Made by a program: the position numbers and the translations under genes. The notes under the pieces were generated by a model. The model ran no database searches and was not told the origin of the DNA. It saw nothing but the letters and a program-made list of their open reading frames with translations. From NCBI GenBank assembly GCA_027946555.1, contig JAPEVC010000137.1, positions 1 through 64,000 of the forward strand: 64,000 bases of DNA, in the 5' to 3' direction. The stretch comes from Gnomoniopsis sp. IMI 355080 (Eukaryota; Ascomycota; Sordariomycetes; Diaporthales; Gnomoniaceae). This document shows positions 24,075 to 36,596 of this stretch, piece after piece (within the stretch, counting starts at the first letter, position 1; every line of letters starts with the position of its first letter).

Positions 24075-24511
24075 TGTTGATTGGATGGCTTATCTCCGAA
24101 AATGTTGGCATTATGTACTTAGGTAGTTGACTTGTCTAGCGGCACTTGCACCAAGATCGCGCCCTACCAAAATAATAGTGATAGACGTCTTCCAATAGCA
24201 CACACGCTATTCTCAATTTCCAACTGCATCTTGGCATATCGTGAAAAGTTGTATACGATGACGGAGACCCCACATTGGGCAGAACACTTATCTCTAGCTT
24301 GCGCCGTCGCCCGCTGATCGAGAAGCAGACATCCCTTGCTTCGAGCCTGATATCCCCGCTAGTACAATTTGACCATACGCGGCGATCAATCGACTGTGTT
24401 GCTGTGATTGAAATACGAAGATTTGTGAATTCGACAGCTTTACTTCGGATTTTAGCCACCTAGTCAGCCAATCCATGCCCTTGTGGTTGTGAGCCTACAT
24501 ACGTAAATCCT

Positions 24512-25798
24512 TCAAGGTCTTGCTATATCCCTGCCTCCAACCCATACAAACAGCCAGCTGATTGTAATCATCAACCTTCTCCGCCAACTCCTGGTCCAGG
24601 CGAGACTCCCAGATCGCCACGCGAGCCAGGCTGCATTGCCTGTCCACTCCTCGCGTCCTCCTATCACGCCATCATGAGACCCCAAATATGCTAGGAGGGC
24701 TCGCTGTTTATATTCAAACCGGCGTGGCTCAGGCTCTCCGCGGTTGAAAGTATCTCGAAGATACTCGCCCTTTTGTAAAGCTACCTCAGCCAACGTTGGA
24801 AGCGACTCGCCTTCGATATCGGCTGCATCACCCAATGCATATACTCCCTCCATCGGAGTCCCATCCGGCTTGAGCACACGTAGATACCGGTCCGTCAAGA
24901 TCCGCGGAAGGCCCTTGTCGGGCATTTTGACCCTCTTCGAAATTTTGTCAACTAGAGGGTTCACGCTATTGCCCGTCGCCCAAATGAGCACCCCGTACGG
25001 AAGTCGTCCGTTCTCCTTGGTGAAAATGGCGTCAGCCTCAACTTTCTCGATGTGCGAGCTAGTCTCAATCCTGACAACGCCTTGTTTGCCCTTGGTCAAT
25101 GATTCTGTAGCATACTCCGCCAGACTTCGATCAAAAGTGGTCAAGATTGAAGGCGCAACGTCGTGGATGGTAATGCTCAATTTGCCATCCAGATGAGGAA
25201 ACAAGAATCGCATTTCATCGTTCCACAGGTCGAACAGTTCCGCAGCAGCTTCGATGCCAATCGCGCCCCCGCCAACAATTCGAATGTTGAGAATATCGCG
25301 CTGCTTCTGCTCATCTGTAGCAACGGTGGGGAGAGAGGCTTGATCCAACATCTCAAGCAGCCGTTGCTGGAGAAGTCGGGCATCGTTGGTAGTGCGCAGA
25401 AAGAGGGCATGTTCTTTCGCACCTGGTGTGCCAAAGGTCTGAATATCGCATCCGGGAGCTATGCAGAGCTTGTCGTACTTGACGTCGAAGGTGCTCGATT
25501 CTTTACCATCCACTCCGGCTGCCGTCAGACATTGGACGATACGTCGGTCAAAGTCAATATTCTCTGCTGTAGCTTTGAAATATTCGACCTCGGTTCGGCT
25601 TTTTCGTCGAACGGGTTCCTCGGCCAGACGGAAGTTGAACAGCCCACATGCTGCGCTGGCGAGGAGAGGGGTGTACTGCACCGTTCGTAGAGGCGATATG
25701 ACCTTCAGGTGATATTTTTCCAACGCAACCTGTTGTGACAATGTGAATCCACCCCATCCGGTGCCTATGATGGCGAGAACGGGTTTTCTGGTCGCCAT
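24512..25798 (-). CDS. Alternative (type II) NADH dehydrogenase-like flavoprotein
   Basis: Single exon, 428 residues. Two Rossmann dinucleotide folds are seen: FAD at IIGTGWGGF (about 10-18) and NAD(P)H at IVGGGAIGIEAA in the middle. The PRTVQYTPLL-like stretch (SPLRTVQYTPLLASAACG), the LIWATGNSVNP segment and the VYALGDAAD FAD-ribityl motif match type II NADH:quinone oxidoreductases, which feed electrons from NADH to quinone without proton pumping. The C-terminus ends WVGGRDIARP, near the family's usual end. There is no clear mitochondrial presequence at the start, so location (mitochondrial or other) is open. A related AIF/FSP1-type oxidoreductase is the main alternative. Confidence 0.87.
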   Translation of the reverse strand: MATRKPVLAIIGTGWGGFTLSQQVALEKYHLKVISPLRTVQYTPLLASAACGLFNFRLAEEPVRRKSRTEVEYFKATAENIDFDRRIVQCLTAAGVDGKESSTFDVKYDKLCIAPGCDIQTFGTPGAKEHALFLRTTNDARLLQQRLLEMLDQASLPTVATDEQKQRDILNIRIVGGGAIGIEAAAELFDLWNDEMRFLFPHLDGKLSITIHDVAPSILTTFDRSLAEYATESLTKGKQGVVRIETSSHIEKVEADAIFTKENGRLPYGVLIWATGNSVNPLVDKISKRVKMPDKGLPRILTDRYLRVLKPDGTPMEGVYALGDAADIEGESLPTLAEVALQKGEYLRDTFNRGEPEPRRFEYKQRALLAYLGSHDGVIGGREEWTGNAAWLAWRSGSLAWTRSWRRRLMITISWLFVWVGGRDIARP

Positions 25799-26316
25799 AA
25801 TGGTTCAAATGTTGACCTTAGAAGAGCCCGATTTAGACAATTTGTGACATTTTGTGCAAAATGCACAACAAATCGAGCATCAATCCGTAATATACAATTA
25901 TATCCTGGATTTTCCAGGTGTGCCTAATTCGCTGGAAAATGTATACTCTGCGTCATTCCAAGGTAACATTATTGATGATACACTCAAGCCTTCGCGATGA
26001 GCGGTAACGTCATAGGATTTCGCGTCATCCACCACCACAGTCCGATATTTTTCCAACTACGACTCGCAAACTCGGCATTCGGCATGTATCAGTCCAGTTT
26101 CTCCATGGGTATCAGCTCTGGTTTTGTTTAATGATGACCAATTTACATTTGATATACGCTAAAAAAAAATCCTGTTTACAACATACACATTATGTACATT
26201 TTTATCCTCCAGGGGCACCAAACCCGCGAATTGAAATGCAAGCAGGGCACCCCAACCCAGTTCCACCCGAGTGTTGAGCTGCTGAACCGCAGTGAAACCT
26301 GAGAAGACCAGAAAAT
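25799..26316. other. Intergenic, no gene seen
   Basis: The NADH dehydrogenase gene starts upstream of its own 5' region here and the DUF3112 gene ends at 26317. A nine-base A run is near 26161. Nothing else is seen. Confidence 0.5.
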
Positions 26317-28254
26317 TTAGAACGCTGGCGGTTGTGGAGGTGTCCTAGGCTTATCAAATCGGAATTGTGGCGATACACTCGTTGGCTCGAGTTTGGACTG
26401 TTTGCGAAGAGCCAGAGGTGGTACGTTTGCGTCCTCCGGGATGCCATAATACGAGGACCTGAAGCCCCCGAGAGTCGATGAAGGTCGCTGCTGCTGGACG
26501 TATTCCATGATTGACTCCCTCCGACTCACCCTGCGTGGAGGTCTCGGCGGCAATTTTGTCTCATACTCCATTTCTCGCGCGTCTGCTGCGTTGGAGCCTT
26601 TGAGCTGCGGGAAGAAAACAGCATATACCGGTTCATCGCCACTAGGTCCGATTGGATTCTTCGAATATAGTATTTGATGCGGCACTCCGCTTGCAGCAAT
26701 GCGAGTCTCGATCTTCTGGCGCGTGATAATCTGGGGTTTTTCGACGTCCTCAGGTTCCTTTATCGAATAGTCGCCGGGCTTAGACGAGCCATTGGGAATG
26801 TGGAACAGCAAGTCGAAGCGGAAAACGGCGTACGCGGCCACCACCAAGATCTCCAACATGAACTGTGTGGTGTAGAAAACGGGTTTACCATAGAGGACGT
26901 CGTTGGTGTCAGCGGGCCGCGGATTGAAGATGGCGTAGATGCGGACGATGGCACCAGTGGTAAGCATAGTGGATGCGAGCATAACCAGCGACGTCTTCAC
27001 TCTAAGGTGCCCCACGCCAAATTTCTCCGGCCTAGGTCCGGGTACTGAGCAGGCCAGAAAGATGGCCCAGAAGGGAAATGTGGCCAGAATGAGGAGGTAG
27101 GTTGTTCCGACCTTCAAAAGCTTGTCAAACCCGTCGAAGCGGCCTTCATTATCGACAGAAAAGAAGATTACAATAATCGAGACAATTTGGGAAACGATGA
27201 AGATGGGCACAGAAATGGCCATCGCCCGAGTGATTAGGCTGAAGGGTAGTGACCAGCCAAACTTTGGGTGCATGGAACGGATGATCCTCTGCGTGAGAAA
27301 GATGTTGACAGCAAAAATAACGGAAGCTCTGGTTACCGGATGTCAGTATGCATGTTGTTCCAAGAAGATCATTTCGTATACTCACCCTCCATTGAAAAAG
27401 ATTTGGGCAGCTAGCACAACCCCGCGAGGATGGATGAACACCCAAATGATCCGAAATATACACGTCACGGTACGAACCATACAAAAGTCAAACATCAGAT
27501 CTGACAGCAGAAACTTGTGGCCACGCTTGGCATTCGCCCGATATATCGAGATATGTGTGACAGCACCGCTGATGAACAGGATGAGGAAGAAGACGGTGAG
27601 AGGTAAATCGACGGTCGTATTTGGTGGGTTTCCGCCAGGGAATGCACCCACTGCTGGATCTGGAGTTATTGACGCTGCTCCAGTTGGTTCTGGAGTGCTT
27701 CCACTGTCTACCGTTGGTAAAGGCGCTACCAGAGCAGCATTACCGGGATTGAGGGTTATGACACCTTGGGGTTCATTGCCTCCAAGAGCACTGGCGAAGT
27801 TGAAGAGCGCGGCCTGTTGAAGGGCGATAGTCAGGAAGACCTCTCCCTGGGCCCCTGTCACTGGATTTGGTGTGGTTGCTGGTGCAGGATTCTGCGTTGG
27901 TAGTATCGATGCTGGAGGAGTTGTCTGTGGAGGTGGCAATTGCTGCGGGATCTGCGTATTCTCAACTGTTATATTCTGTGTAACGGTCTGGGTGACTGGT
28001 GCTATGGTCGCTGGTGATGCTGTGACAGTAACGGTATTCTCTGTAATAGTCTGGGTAACTGGTGCTTTGGTCGCTAGTGATGCTGTGACGGTAACGGTAT
28101 CCTCTGTAATGGTCTGGGTAACTGGTGCTTTGGTCGCTGTTGATGTCGTGACAGTAGTAGCGGTATCCGAATCCTTTTTGCCATGCACTAGGATGTCGGG
28201 CATGCATAGGAGACTCGCAGCCACAAGAAGGCGGCGAAGGTGCGTTCCCTTCAT
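26317..28254 (-). CDS. DUF3112-type seven-helix membrane protein with Thr-rich repeat ectodomain
   Basis: Two exons (27386-28254, 26317-27328) give 626 residues. A signal peptide (about 1-25) leads to a Thr/Pro/Val-rich outer region of nearly 200 residues. This holds a 21-residue repeat, ATKAPVTQTITEDTVTVTAS and variants, almost three times. From about residue 215 there are seven hydrophobic helices with DUF3112-like features: RGHKFLLSDLMFDFCMVR, AQIFFNGGASVIFAVN, PFWAIFLACSVPGPRPEKFG. The cytosolic tail is Pro/Arg-rich with several Ser/Tyr sites. The shape is receptor-like, but no ligand or partner is known. The intron restores the NGGASVIFAVN helix. Confidence 0.85.
27966..28143 (-). repeat. 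63-bp coding minisatellite, about 2.8 copies
   Basis: Within the DUF3112 gene a 63-base unit encoding ATKAPVTQTITE(D/N)TVTVTAS is repeated in frame with few changes between copies 1 and 2 and more in copy 3. The unit length is a multiple of three, so copy number can change without a frameshift. Confidence 0.85.
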
Positions 28255-30338
28255 TGTGTTCTAGTTCGCGAAAGCTCGTAGAAGTTACATTACTTTCATG
28301 TTGATTAGTTGAATAGAGTTTAAAAGATAATTGACGTGAACATATGATCGAAACAGCGCAGACCAAGACCCAGCCTTATTATTAACATGACAGATGAATG
28401 GTGTCTGGAACGATCTGATCTATCTAAGGTAACTCATGAGCTCTCGGATACGTGGCTCTCAAGACGCAAAGCAATCGAGGTCCTACGCATGTCCTGCCAA
28501 TTTTGGAGGCCAAACGTCGCCTGGAACCACTTCGGAAGATTGTGTGGCACACTCTTTCAAGAGAACAAGCCTAACCTCCGCCGCACCGAAGTAGGAAATT
28601 CATGTATGGGCCAGAAAGGGAAGTGCAGGCGTGTCGTCTGAGAACCTTAGACATGCAGGACATTCATAAGACGAATTTTGAGAGGCCAAGTAGTGAGCGA
28701 GCTCCTGAGGTTTGTTGTTCAGGACCATTTGATGGATTCGTTCTTGTTGGGAACTAAGTGCTGATTGTATTACCTGCCTGCTATAAACTGGCATGTGCAT
28801 CTTCAAATATTCATTATTATTACGATCGCTACAAATACATGCATCTTCTTTCTATTTTCTAAAAGTCCTGTGATACAGGCCTTCTTCGGTCACAATTTGC
28901 AATATTGCAAGCGAACTACATCTTGTTTTGTGTGTTAGCGGATGCTTGTCGCGTGACGCGGTCTCAGGCTGCAGTACTCGGTTAAACTCTGCTGCGGGCT
29001 AGGAATTCGGGAGCATGCTATCGTGGTCAGACGGTGTGTCAAAGGTAGGCTGTCAGCTCAGTAGAACGATCCATCGGAGATTCCCCACCGGCCTGTCAAC
29101 TCCGAAACCACCCACGGGGTGATGTTTCCAATGGCATAGGCATTTGTGAGGGACGGCTCGCAATGCCTTTCCTATTTGGTTTAGACTGTGCTCAGCACGC
29201 CACCCGCATAGGTAGGTGGATTGGATGTTTCACAAGTCTATCTATGCCTATCGAAACAGCATGGATATATGGTGACCGTTAACAGTTCTGTCAGTTATAA
29301 CAACTGCTGTCTCCGATTCTTTTTTATTCATGAGATAACTTGATCAACAATGAAGGGAGATCTCGGATACTCGGCATCGATTACCGATCGCATACCGATC
29401 TTGTCGGCAATCTACTCTGTATACCAGCGATGAACTTCCAATCTGATACCTACCTAGGTACCTAGGTAGTTATCGTTTTGGGACATATTTTGCAACGCAA
29501 GGTCGAAATTCGTTTGCACCCGAGATTCGAGGCGAATATGCCCTAGTTCAGAAGACCCAGGTAAGACAGAGTACTGTGAGCCTATAGAAATGCAGTACAG
29601 GCCAACCAGGACAAAAGGTGACGGGGACGGAGGTGATGTTCTGCATCGACACGCGCGCGGCGCGGACCGGGAAGCTTGGAATAATAAGGGCGGATTCGCA
29701 ATTTTCTCAACTAGTCCAAGACTTCGTGCCATCGAATCAATAGTCAATTCTACAAGCACGTTTTACATGTTTCTATTGATAATGGCGCCACCTGCTTCAC
29801 AGAATCATGTTGTTCGCGAATCCTCTCTACCTGTGCGGCGGCAGCGGCTTTGAAACCGTTTCAACTGATGTTGGGGTTACAAGTCACAGATAGGCTTTCA
29901 GATCTCATCCATCATAGTCGTGTCATCGGGAATTCCGCTGCAGTTTTACGCCAAGAGGGAATGAACGGACTTGTCAGAGACACGATCCGTATGTCTGTGA
30001 ACAACTGTCGTCCCATGCACTTGATGCTTCTTGCCCTTGTCTTGGATGCTTTACTGCATACTGTCGCCCAGCGCCGCGTCACTTGAAGTGCAATGGGATG
30101 ATGCTTCATGTGTTTCCTGGTCTCGTCTGTAAAGTCCTAGGAGTCTCCTGCACCAACAGGCTAGCCTACCTGTCAAACGTCAAAAAAATACTCAAGAGCC
30201 TTACTTGCAGCGCAGCACTCTCGCAACACTTCCCATCTTGGACATTGTTTATTCTGTTATAGGAGACGCTGTTCTGCCCCCTGATTCAGCCACGGGAAAC
30301 GATATCGTGTGGGATCATTACGACTCTCTCCGGTGAAA
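28255..30338. other. Divergent intergenic, no gene seen
   Basis: About 2.1 kb between the DUF3112 gene (minus) and the zinc regulator (plus). Open frames are short. A palindromic run of CCTAGGTA units lies at about 29450-29466. Confidence 0.5.
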
Positions 30339-32368
30339 ATGGTCAACACCGGCCATCCCAGCAGGGCTTGTAAGCTTTGCCGCTCAAGAAGGATCAAGTG
30401 TGATGAGACAAAGCCACACTGCTTGAAGTGCAAAAAGTCGAAGCGCCAGTGTCCCGGATACAGAGATCCCTTCGAGATCAATCTTCGGGATGAGACTCAG
30501 AGCACTATACGGAAAGCAAAGGCTTCTGCAGCTGCTCAGAAGAGAGCAGATCGCCAAGATGGCAAAGGGACGTCGTCGGACGAGTCACCAACCAAACCGA
30601 CTCACTCAGCGGCTGCAATAAGTCGCCAAAGAAGGCAAAACTCCCCACACCAATCCGATGCTTCGTGGGAGACCAGGTCAGCATGGTCATCGCCATCCAC
30701 AAGTCTCTCCACGCTGCAAGGAGTGTTCACGTCGCCAAACGTATCCTTTGTCTCTCCCACAACAACCGAGATCGATCTCACTGTCCCCTCATTCAACCAA
30801 GACTTCCTGTTCGACTTCAATTCGGAAACTTGGAGGTCAATACCCGAACAGAACTTGAAATCGCCAATCAGCAGCATAGCGAAGGCGATCAGCTCTTCAT
30901 TTGAGGGAACCACGGTGCAATTTGGTACATCATTCACCGACCGGGTGTATGATGCCTCCTCGCCTTCAGTCCTACCAGGCTTGCAAACTCCACTGGATGA
31001 GCAGGCAACATGCTACTTCCTTTCCAATTTTGTTCTGAGTGTTTCTGCTCAAAAAAGTCCCAGCTTATTCGACTTCGTCCTCAAAATGATCCGGTGGGAA
31101 GGTATCGAAAATACACCATTTTCGATGGCCTTCACAGCTGTATCCGTGGCGGCGCTGGCAGGTCGGCCAAACTCAAGACATCTCTTCCCAAAGTCACGCA
31201 TTTATTACAGTATGGCCCTGGCGCAGTTAAAGGCCGCAATCAGAGACAAGGATCTTGCGAAGCACGACACTTCACTTGCAACGGCAATTTTGCTATCCTT
31301 CTACGAGGTGAGCAGTCAGATGGCACTCCTCTTTAAGTTTTTATTGTCGAAAAAAAATGTGTTCTAACCGAAGGGTGTCTATCTAGGGCCTAGCTTGCGA
31401 TGATGAAAACTTGTCTGGCTGGTCCAATCACTTAGATGGAGCCAAGGCTCTCCTACGCCTCCGAGGCAAGGACGTCATCAAGCATTCGAGTCGAGAGGGC
31501 CTCGAAATGTTCCAATTAGTACGGTCCATGTCTGTAAGTTGAAGAAGTTCTGTGGTAGACTCTAATCGAAGAGACTAACATTTCCCAGATACGTCAATAC
31601 CTATTCGGGTTTGTGGCAAATCCTCCACCAGGCGAGATAGAATGGTGGGGCCAGCATTTGCTCACGGACAAATCGGGACACATCGCATTGGTCTTGAATA
31701 TGAAAACGACACTGATCCGTGCTGAAGCGGACGCACTTCTCACCTCTGGGCCAAAGACAGCAGACAAGATCGACAAGGCCCTGGACCTCCTGCGCCGAGC
31801 GCGTGAGATAGTTGTGGAGCTGGGACACTGGCTGGAGAATTGCCATCCTACCTGGCCAAAGTCTGTTTCCGGCTTTGCAGATGATGTGCCTGACGAGCTC
31901 CTGGAAAAGGCGGTAGCATTTCCTGGACCATTGTTTACTTTCCCTGACGTTTGGATTGCCGGGAAACACCTCAATACCAACGCATCAAGGATCGTGTTGT
32001 CAGGAATCATGGTCAGATGTGTACAGTGGATCTGCGCGCCGGGGGACCATACGACAACCGATGACTACAGAGATGCGGTGGCCATTGGTCACGAGGAAGT
32101 CGGCAACGTGATTAGTAGCGTGCCCTATTTCGTGGCATGGACGGGCGATTGCTCGACAACGCCCTATTTTCCTTGTGGAGCACCGACTAGTCCCAAGGCA
32201 TGTAGCGCGGTGACGGCCTTGTATCCTCTGCTTTGCACCGGTCTCAGTTGTTTTGCGACAGCAAGACAAAAGAGATGGCTCTGCAGCCGACTGAGGTTCA
32301 TGTCAGAGACCATGGGCATCAAACAAGCGGATTTGTTTGCGAAGGTCAGACTTTTCTTCATACATTAA
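30339..32368 (+). CDS. Zn2Cys6 transcription factor
   Basis: Exons 30339-31307, 31387-31533 and 31589-32368 give about 631 residues. The binuclear zinc cluster sits at the very start: Cys11, 14, 21, 28, 31 and 38 with the canonical C-x2-C-x6-C-x6-C-x2-C-x6-C spacing, preceded by MVNTGHPSRA, the usual start in this subgroup (so I use 30339 and not the in-frame ATG at 30309). A Ser/Thr-rich linker follows, then a helical middle region of the fungal-specific factor type (SLATAILLSFYEGLACDDEN and the LFGFVANPPP segment). The 3' end is unsure: either read-through to 32368 or splicing at 32344 to an exon near 32421. The OPT transporter starts 1.2 kb downstream on the same strand and is a possible target. 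Confidence 0.9.
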
Positions 32369-33539
32369 GTTCTCCAAAAAATCGAAGTATGATGTACTGA
32401 CTAGCCCTCGCAGTTCATCTCGAAATCTTCCACGGGTGTAGCGAGTCATCCCGCTTGAGTACCTAGATATGGGCCAGAGACATGCTGTTGGACGACACCG
32501 AGAGGTCCAAGGTAGTATCAAAAGTTCGTGTCACAGTTGATGATCGCATACTGGTGTGGAAGTACCTTGGCGCATCTGAATATGGTAAAAGTTGTGGTAT
32601 GTGAGGTTGGTCTTGTGCAGCGCTCTAAAAGTTGGGCAATCTTACCTAAAGACGTTTGGTTTCAAAACCCCGGGGGCTTGTTCGATACAGCTGTCTTTAT
32701 GGTTTGTTTTCTTTATCTCTGCACTCATACCCGGAGGTAATCTGCATGCCATCACTATTGGGATGAAGTCTGGATACTTTTTGTAGGTCGCGTGACGCCA
32801 GATAGCGGGAACATATTTGGCTACACTTCATTTATAAATCAGATCCTCGTACCAGGATGGAATCCTGCCGCCGGATTATAGAAGCAATGTTACCTGAACG
32901 ATCAGAAGACTGTGTCGAGGCTCTGGAAATTTTAGAGAGTGTATCTGTTGTAGCTAGCCGCTATGGTCGGCCAAGAGGTTTTCGTCGCTGTAGTGGGTGG
33001 GATTTATCAATTCCGATTCCCCTCCCGCTCGCATGTCAGGGTCGCTCTTCCGAGCTCGACTCACGAATCCGGGGCAACTTGATCCAAAGACTAATAATAG
33101 GCGACCCCACCACCATGCAGGCGGTCTCCTCAAAATGTCACCAACACCGAGGAACTGCAAGCATCCCCAAGTTATGGTCGGGTTAGAGTCTCGCTTGTAC
33201 CCGACCCTGACAGTGTCACTAGTCGGTATCGATCCAAAAGTGGACCCATTTGCAGGGGCCTTATCCTACTTCCTGAAGTTTACCCACAGATTGCTTGATA
33301 GGGGACCGGTTAGCAACGCTTTACAATCTAGAACTTTGATATGTACCCCAATTGCCAGAAGATCATAACCGGGCTTATCGATGTCATGTTACGTCGCCCC
33401 GTAGCGTACCTTCCGGCACTCCCAAATGTTACATAGAGCTGTGCTTTTCCAACTCCCAAAATCACTTTGGCGGCTGGCCTTTCTGTGATCTTCATGTGTG
33501 TCAAGCTTTCCAAGAGCCACTCCAGCTGCACCTGCCACG
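32369..33539. other. Intergenic upstream of the OPT gene
   Basis: No gene is seen. A last small exon of the regulator could lie at about 32421-32460. The rest should include the OPT promoter. Confidence 0.45.
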
Positions 33540-36500
33540 ATGAAGTCGGTCGAAACTCTGGGGTCCCCAGTCACCGAGAAACAGGCTGGTGCTGCAGTGG
33601 ATGTCAAAGAGGCGACTAAAGACCTCGAAAACATCAAACACGCCCACGAATTCGACCCAAACCTGCCTCAAGAGAAAATAGACTTTTTGAACAAGGCCTT
33701 ACAAGATGGAGACGCTGATGAGATAATTGCAGCCGAGACCATCTTCACCGATGATTCTCCTTACATTGAGGTTCGCGCAGCTGTGCGCAATACTGATGGC
33801 GAGGAAGTGGCCAATACTGTGCGAGCATGGATTCTGGGCATGATCTTCGTCACGATTGGAAGCGGGCTCAACATGTTCTTGTCCATGAGAAGTCCGGCTA
33901 TTAATTTCCCTTCGCTAGTGGTTCAGCTGCTAGTTTATCCGATTGGCTGTCTATGGGCAAAGATCATGCCTACCAGAGTGTTCAACCTGTTTGGGCTCAA
34001 ATGGACTTTCAACACCGGACCATTCACAATCAAGGAGCATGTTGTCATCGTTCTGATGTCGAATGTGAGCATTGGTAAGGTGCTTCAAGCGTTACTTTTA
34101 CATACTCCTGTACAGGTTGGGGCTGACACATATCATTTTCCAGGATACGCTTATAGTACGGACGCTCTCTTAGCGCTTCAAGGAAAGCCATTTTATGATA
34201 TCAATCTCGGTTGGGGCTTTCAACTCTTATTTACGCTGAGTTCCCAACTCATCGGCATCGGCCTGGCTGGTATTGCACGGAGATTCCTAGTATGGCCAGC
34301 GGCAATGATCTGTAAGCAGCAACGCAACTCTGGGTGTCACTCAGTCTCGGATCGTATACAAATATGCTTATCAATGTTTTCAAGGGCCAAACCAATTCAG
34401 CAGCACGACTCTTTTCTATGCCTTGCATGATAAAACTAAAAGTGATGGAATACATAGTAATGGTTGGTTGATCTCGAGATACAAGTACTTCTTTGTAGGC
34501 ATCCTGCTTCTCCCAAATTTCCATCAAAAAAGTGGTCCAGGAGGTATCAGGGTCGGGAGCACTTGCTCCGAGTCCCAAGACACCTCTCCATATGATATCA
34601 AATGCGAATTACTGATCACGAAGGAATTGCAGTATGTTCTACTAGGGAGTTTCCTGTACTATTGGATCCCTGGCGTTATTTTCCAAGGACTCTCTGTGTT
34701 TTCTTTCGTCACATGGATCCGGCCAAACAATGTGGTGCTAAACCAGCTCTTCGGAGGGTTTACCGGTCTCTCTTTGATACCTTTGACTTTCGATTGGGTA
34801 AGCGACTTTCCTTTCCTCCCCCCTCTTTTTCTTTTCTTTTTTCCCTACTTCTTCTTCTTCTCTTCTCACATTTTTGAGTGGCTCTTGAACGTGCCTAGAG
34901 TGCTCAGGGCGTATAACTAAAGTCCTTTGCATTCTGATTTACCCTTACTTGCCATAAAAGATATTTTGGGACGAATACTCAAAAATGATCTGCCACAATT
35001 CAAGAAAGATAGTACGAGGTAGCCTATGCTGGCTGGAAATTACTGACTATCATTGATGTAGACATACGTGACAGCGTACCTCGGTGATCCCCTGCTGGCG
35101 CCGGTACACACGGCCATATCCGAACTCGTCGGGCTGGTTGTCTTCGTCATTTTAGCCACCATTGGGATTACTTACACAGGCTCCATCTATTCCGAGTACC
35201 TGCCAATCAATACATCTCAGACATACGACAATACGCAGAACTCGTACAACGTCAGTCGCATTCTGGGCGATGGATTCTCGTTCGATCTGCAGAAATACAA
35301 GAGTTACTCGCCCTTATTCCTTTCCCCGGCCTTTGCCCTCAACTATGGTCTTTCGTTCGCCGCTCTGATAGCAGCCTTGGTACACTGCGGTCTGTTTCAT
35401 GGCAAGGAGATCTGGTATCGACTCAAATCTGCAAAAAATCAGGAGCCTGATATCCACATGAGGTTGATGGCGAAATACCAAGATGCTCCGGAGTGGTGGT
35501 ATCTGGCTCTTTTTGTCATTTCGCTGGCTCTAGGACTGGCCACTGCTCTGGGATATGATTCTCAGTTACCCTGGTGGGCCTTTTTCGTGGCCATCATACT
35601 CGCCGTCGTCTTTATGTTGCCAACAACTATCATTCTAGCCATTTCGAACTTGCCTCTGGCTTTGAATGTGCTTTCACCATACTTGGCTGGGTTCATGATT
35701 CCTGGAAAGCCTATTGGCGTTATGATTTTCAAAGTTTACAGCACAATTGTACTCGGCCAAGCGCAGACTTACGCCGGCGATATGAAGATGGCGCATTATC
35801 TCAAGATTCCTCCTCGAATTACCTTCTGGTGTCAGGTTGTGGCAACCATTTGGGCAACATTTGTCCAGATTGCTGTAATGAACTGGACTCTTGGGAACAT
35901 AGATGGCGCTTGCGACCTGTAAGTTGATTTTTCCCCGTCAGATAAATTCCCGAGCTCGTGCTGATCAAGTATGGGCGTTAAGGGAGCAACCTGCCAAGTT
36001 CACCTGCCCCAACGGCCGCACATTCTTCTCATCATCGATCGTTTGGGGAGTCATTGGTCCCGAGCGGATGTTTGGCGCCGGGTCTATTTACCAATATTTC
36101 AACGTTTTCTGGCTCATCGGCGCAGCTCTACCTTGCATCTTTTACGGTTTCCTCAAATTTGGCGGCCGCTTGTCTTGGGTTGGACGTACGCTTCACGCAC
36201 CCATTATGCTTGGAGCCATGGGCTGGCTTCCTCCAGCAACACCTTTATCTTTCTGGACCTGGGGCTTGTTCGCTTTGCTTTTCAACCATGTCATCAAAAA
36301 GAGATACAATGGTTGGTGGAGTACATACAATTATGTCACAGCTGCGGGCCTGGATGCTGGACTGGTCATCTCTACCATTGTGATCTTCTTCGCCATCACC
36401 TTCCCTGGTGTGACTATCCCGCAATGGTGGGGCAATGTTGGAGTCTTTGAGAATATGGTGAGAATCTCGTACTACATCGTAGTGATCTCTATGCGACGTG

Positions 36501-36596
36501 CTTGCTAACCAGCGTGCTCGCTAGGACTCCACATACACTGCGATACTCAAGACTGTGCCAGAAGGAGAGACTTTCGGGCCTGCCACGTGGTCGTAA
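33540..36596 (+). CDS. OPT-family oligopeptide transporter
   Basis: Seven exons (33540-34074, 34144-34311, 34385-34494, 34633-34797, 35062-35918, 35983-36457, 36525-36596) join in phase to 793 residues, the usual size. A charged cytosolic N-terminus is followed by 12-16 membrane segments. Family hallmarks: IGSGLNMFLSMRSP, GPFTIKEHVVIVLMSNVSIG, PNNVVLNQLFGGFTGLSLIP, SPAFALNYGLSFAALIAAL, GFMIPGKPIGVMIFKVYS, and FTCPNGRTFFSSSIVWGVIGP. These proton-coupled plasma-membrane carriers import small peptides such as tetra/pentapeptides and glutathione. I start at the ATG at 33540. The 138- and 264-bp introns around exon 4 are long for this window; their borders were chosen by phase and by the family pattern. 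A 12-G run lies 93 bp after the stop. Confidence 0.93.

Noticed and set aside
27122..27820. 232-codon frame on the + strand
   Set aside because: It is antisense to the well-supported DUF3112 gene and has no features of its own.
30309..30338. Upstream ATG for the Zn2Cys6 regulator
   Set aside because: MVNTGHPSRAC at 30339 is the usual start of this subgroup; the extra ten residues are not conserved in character.
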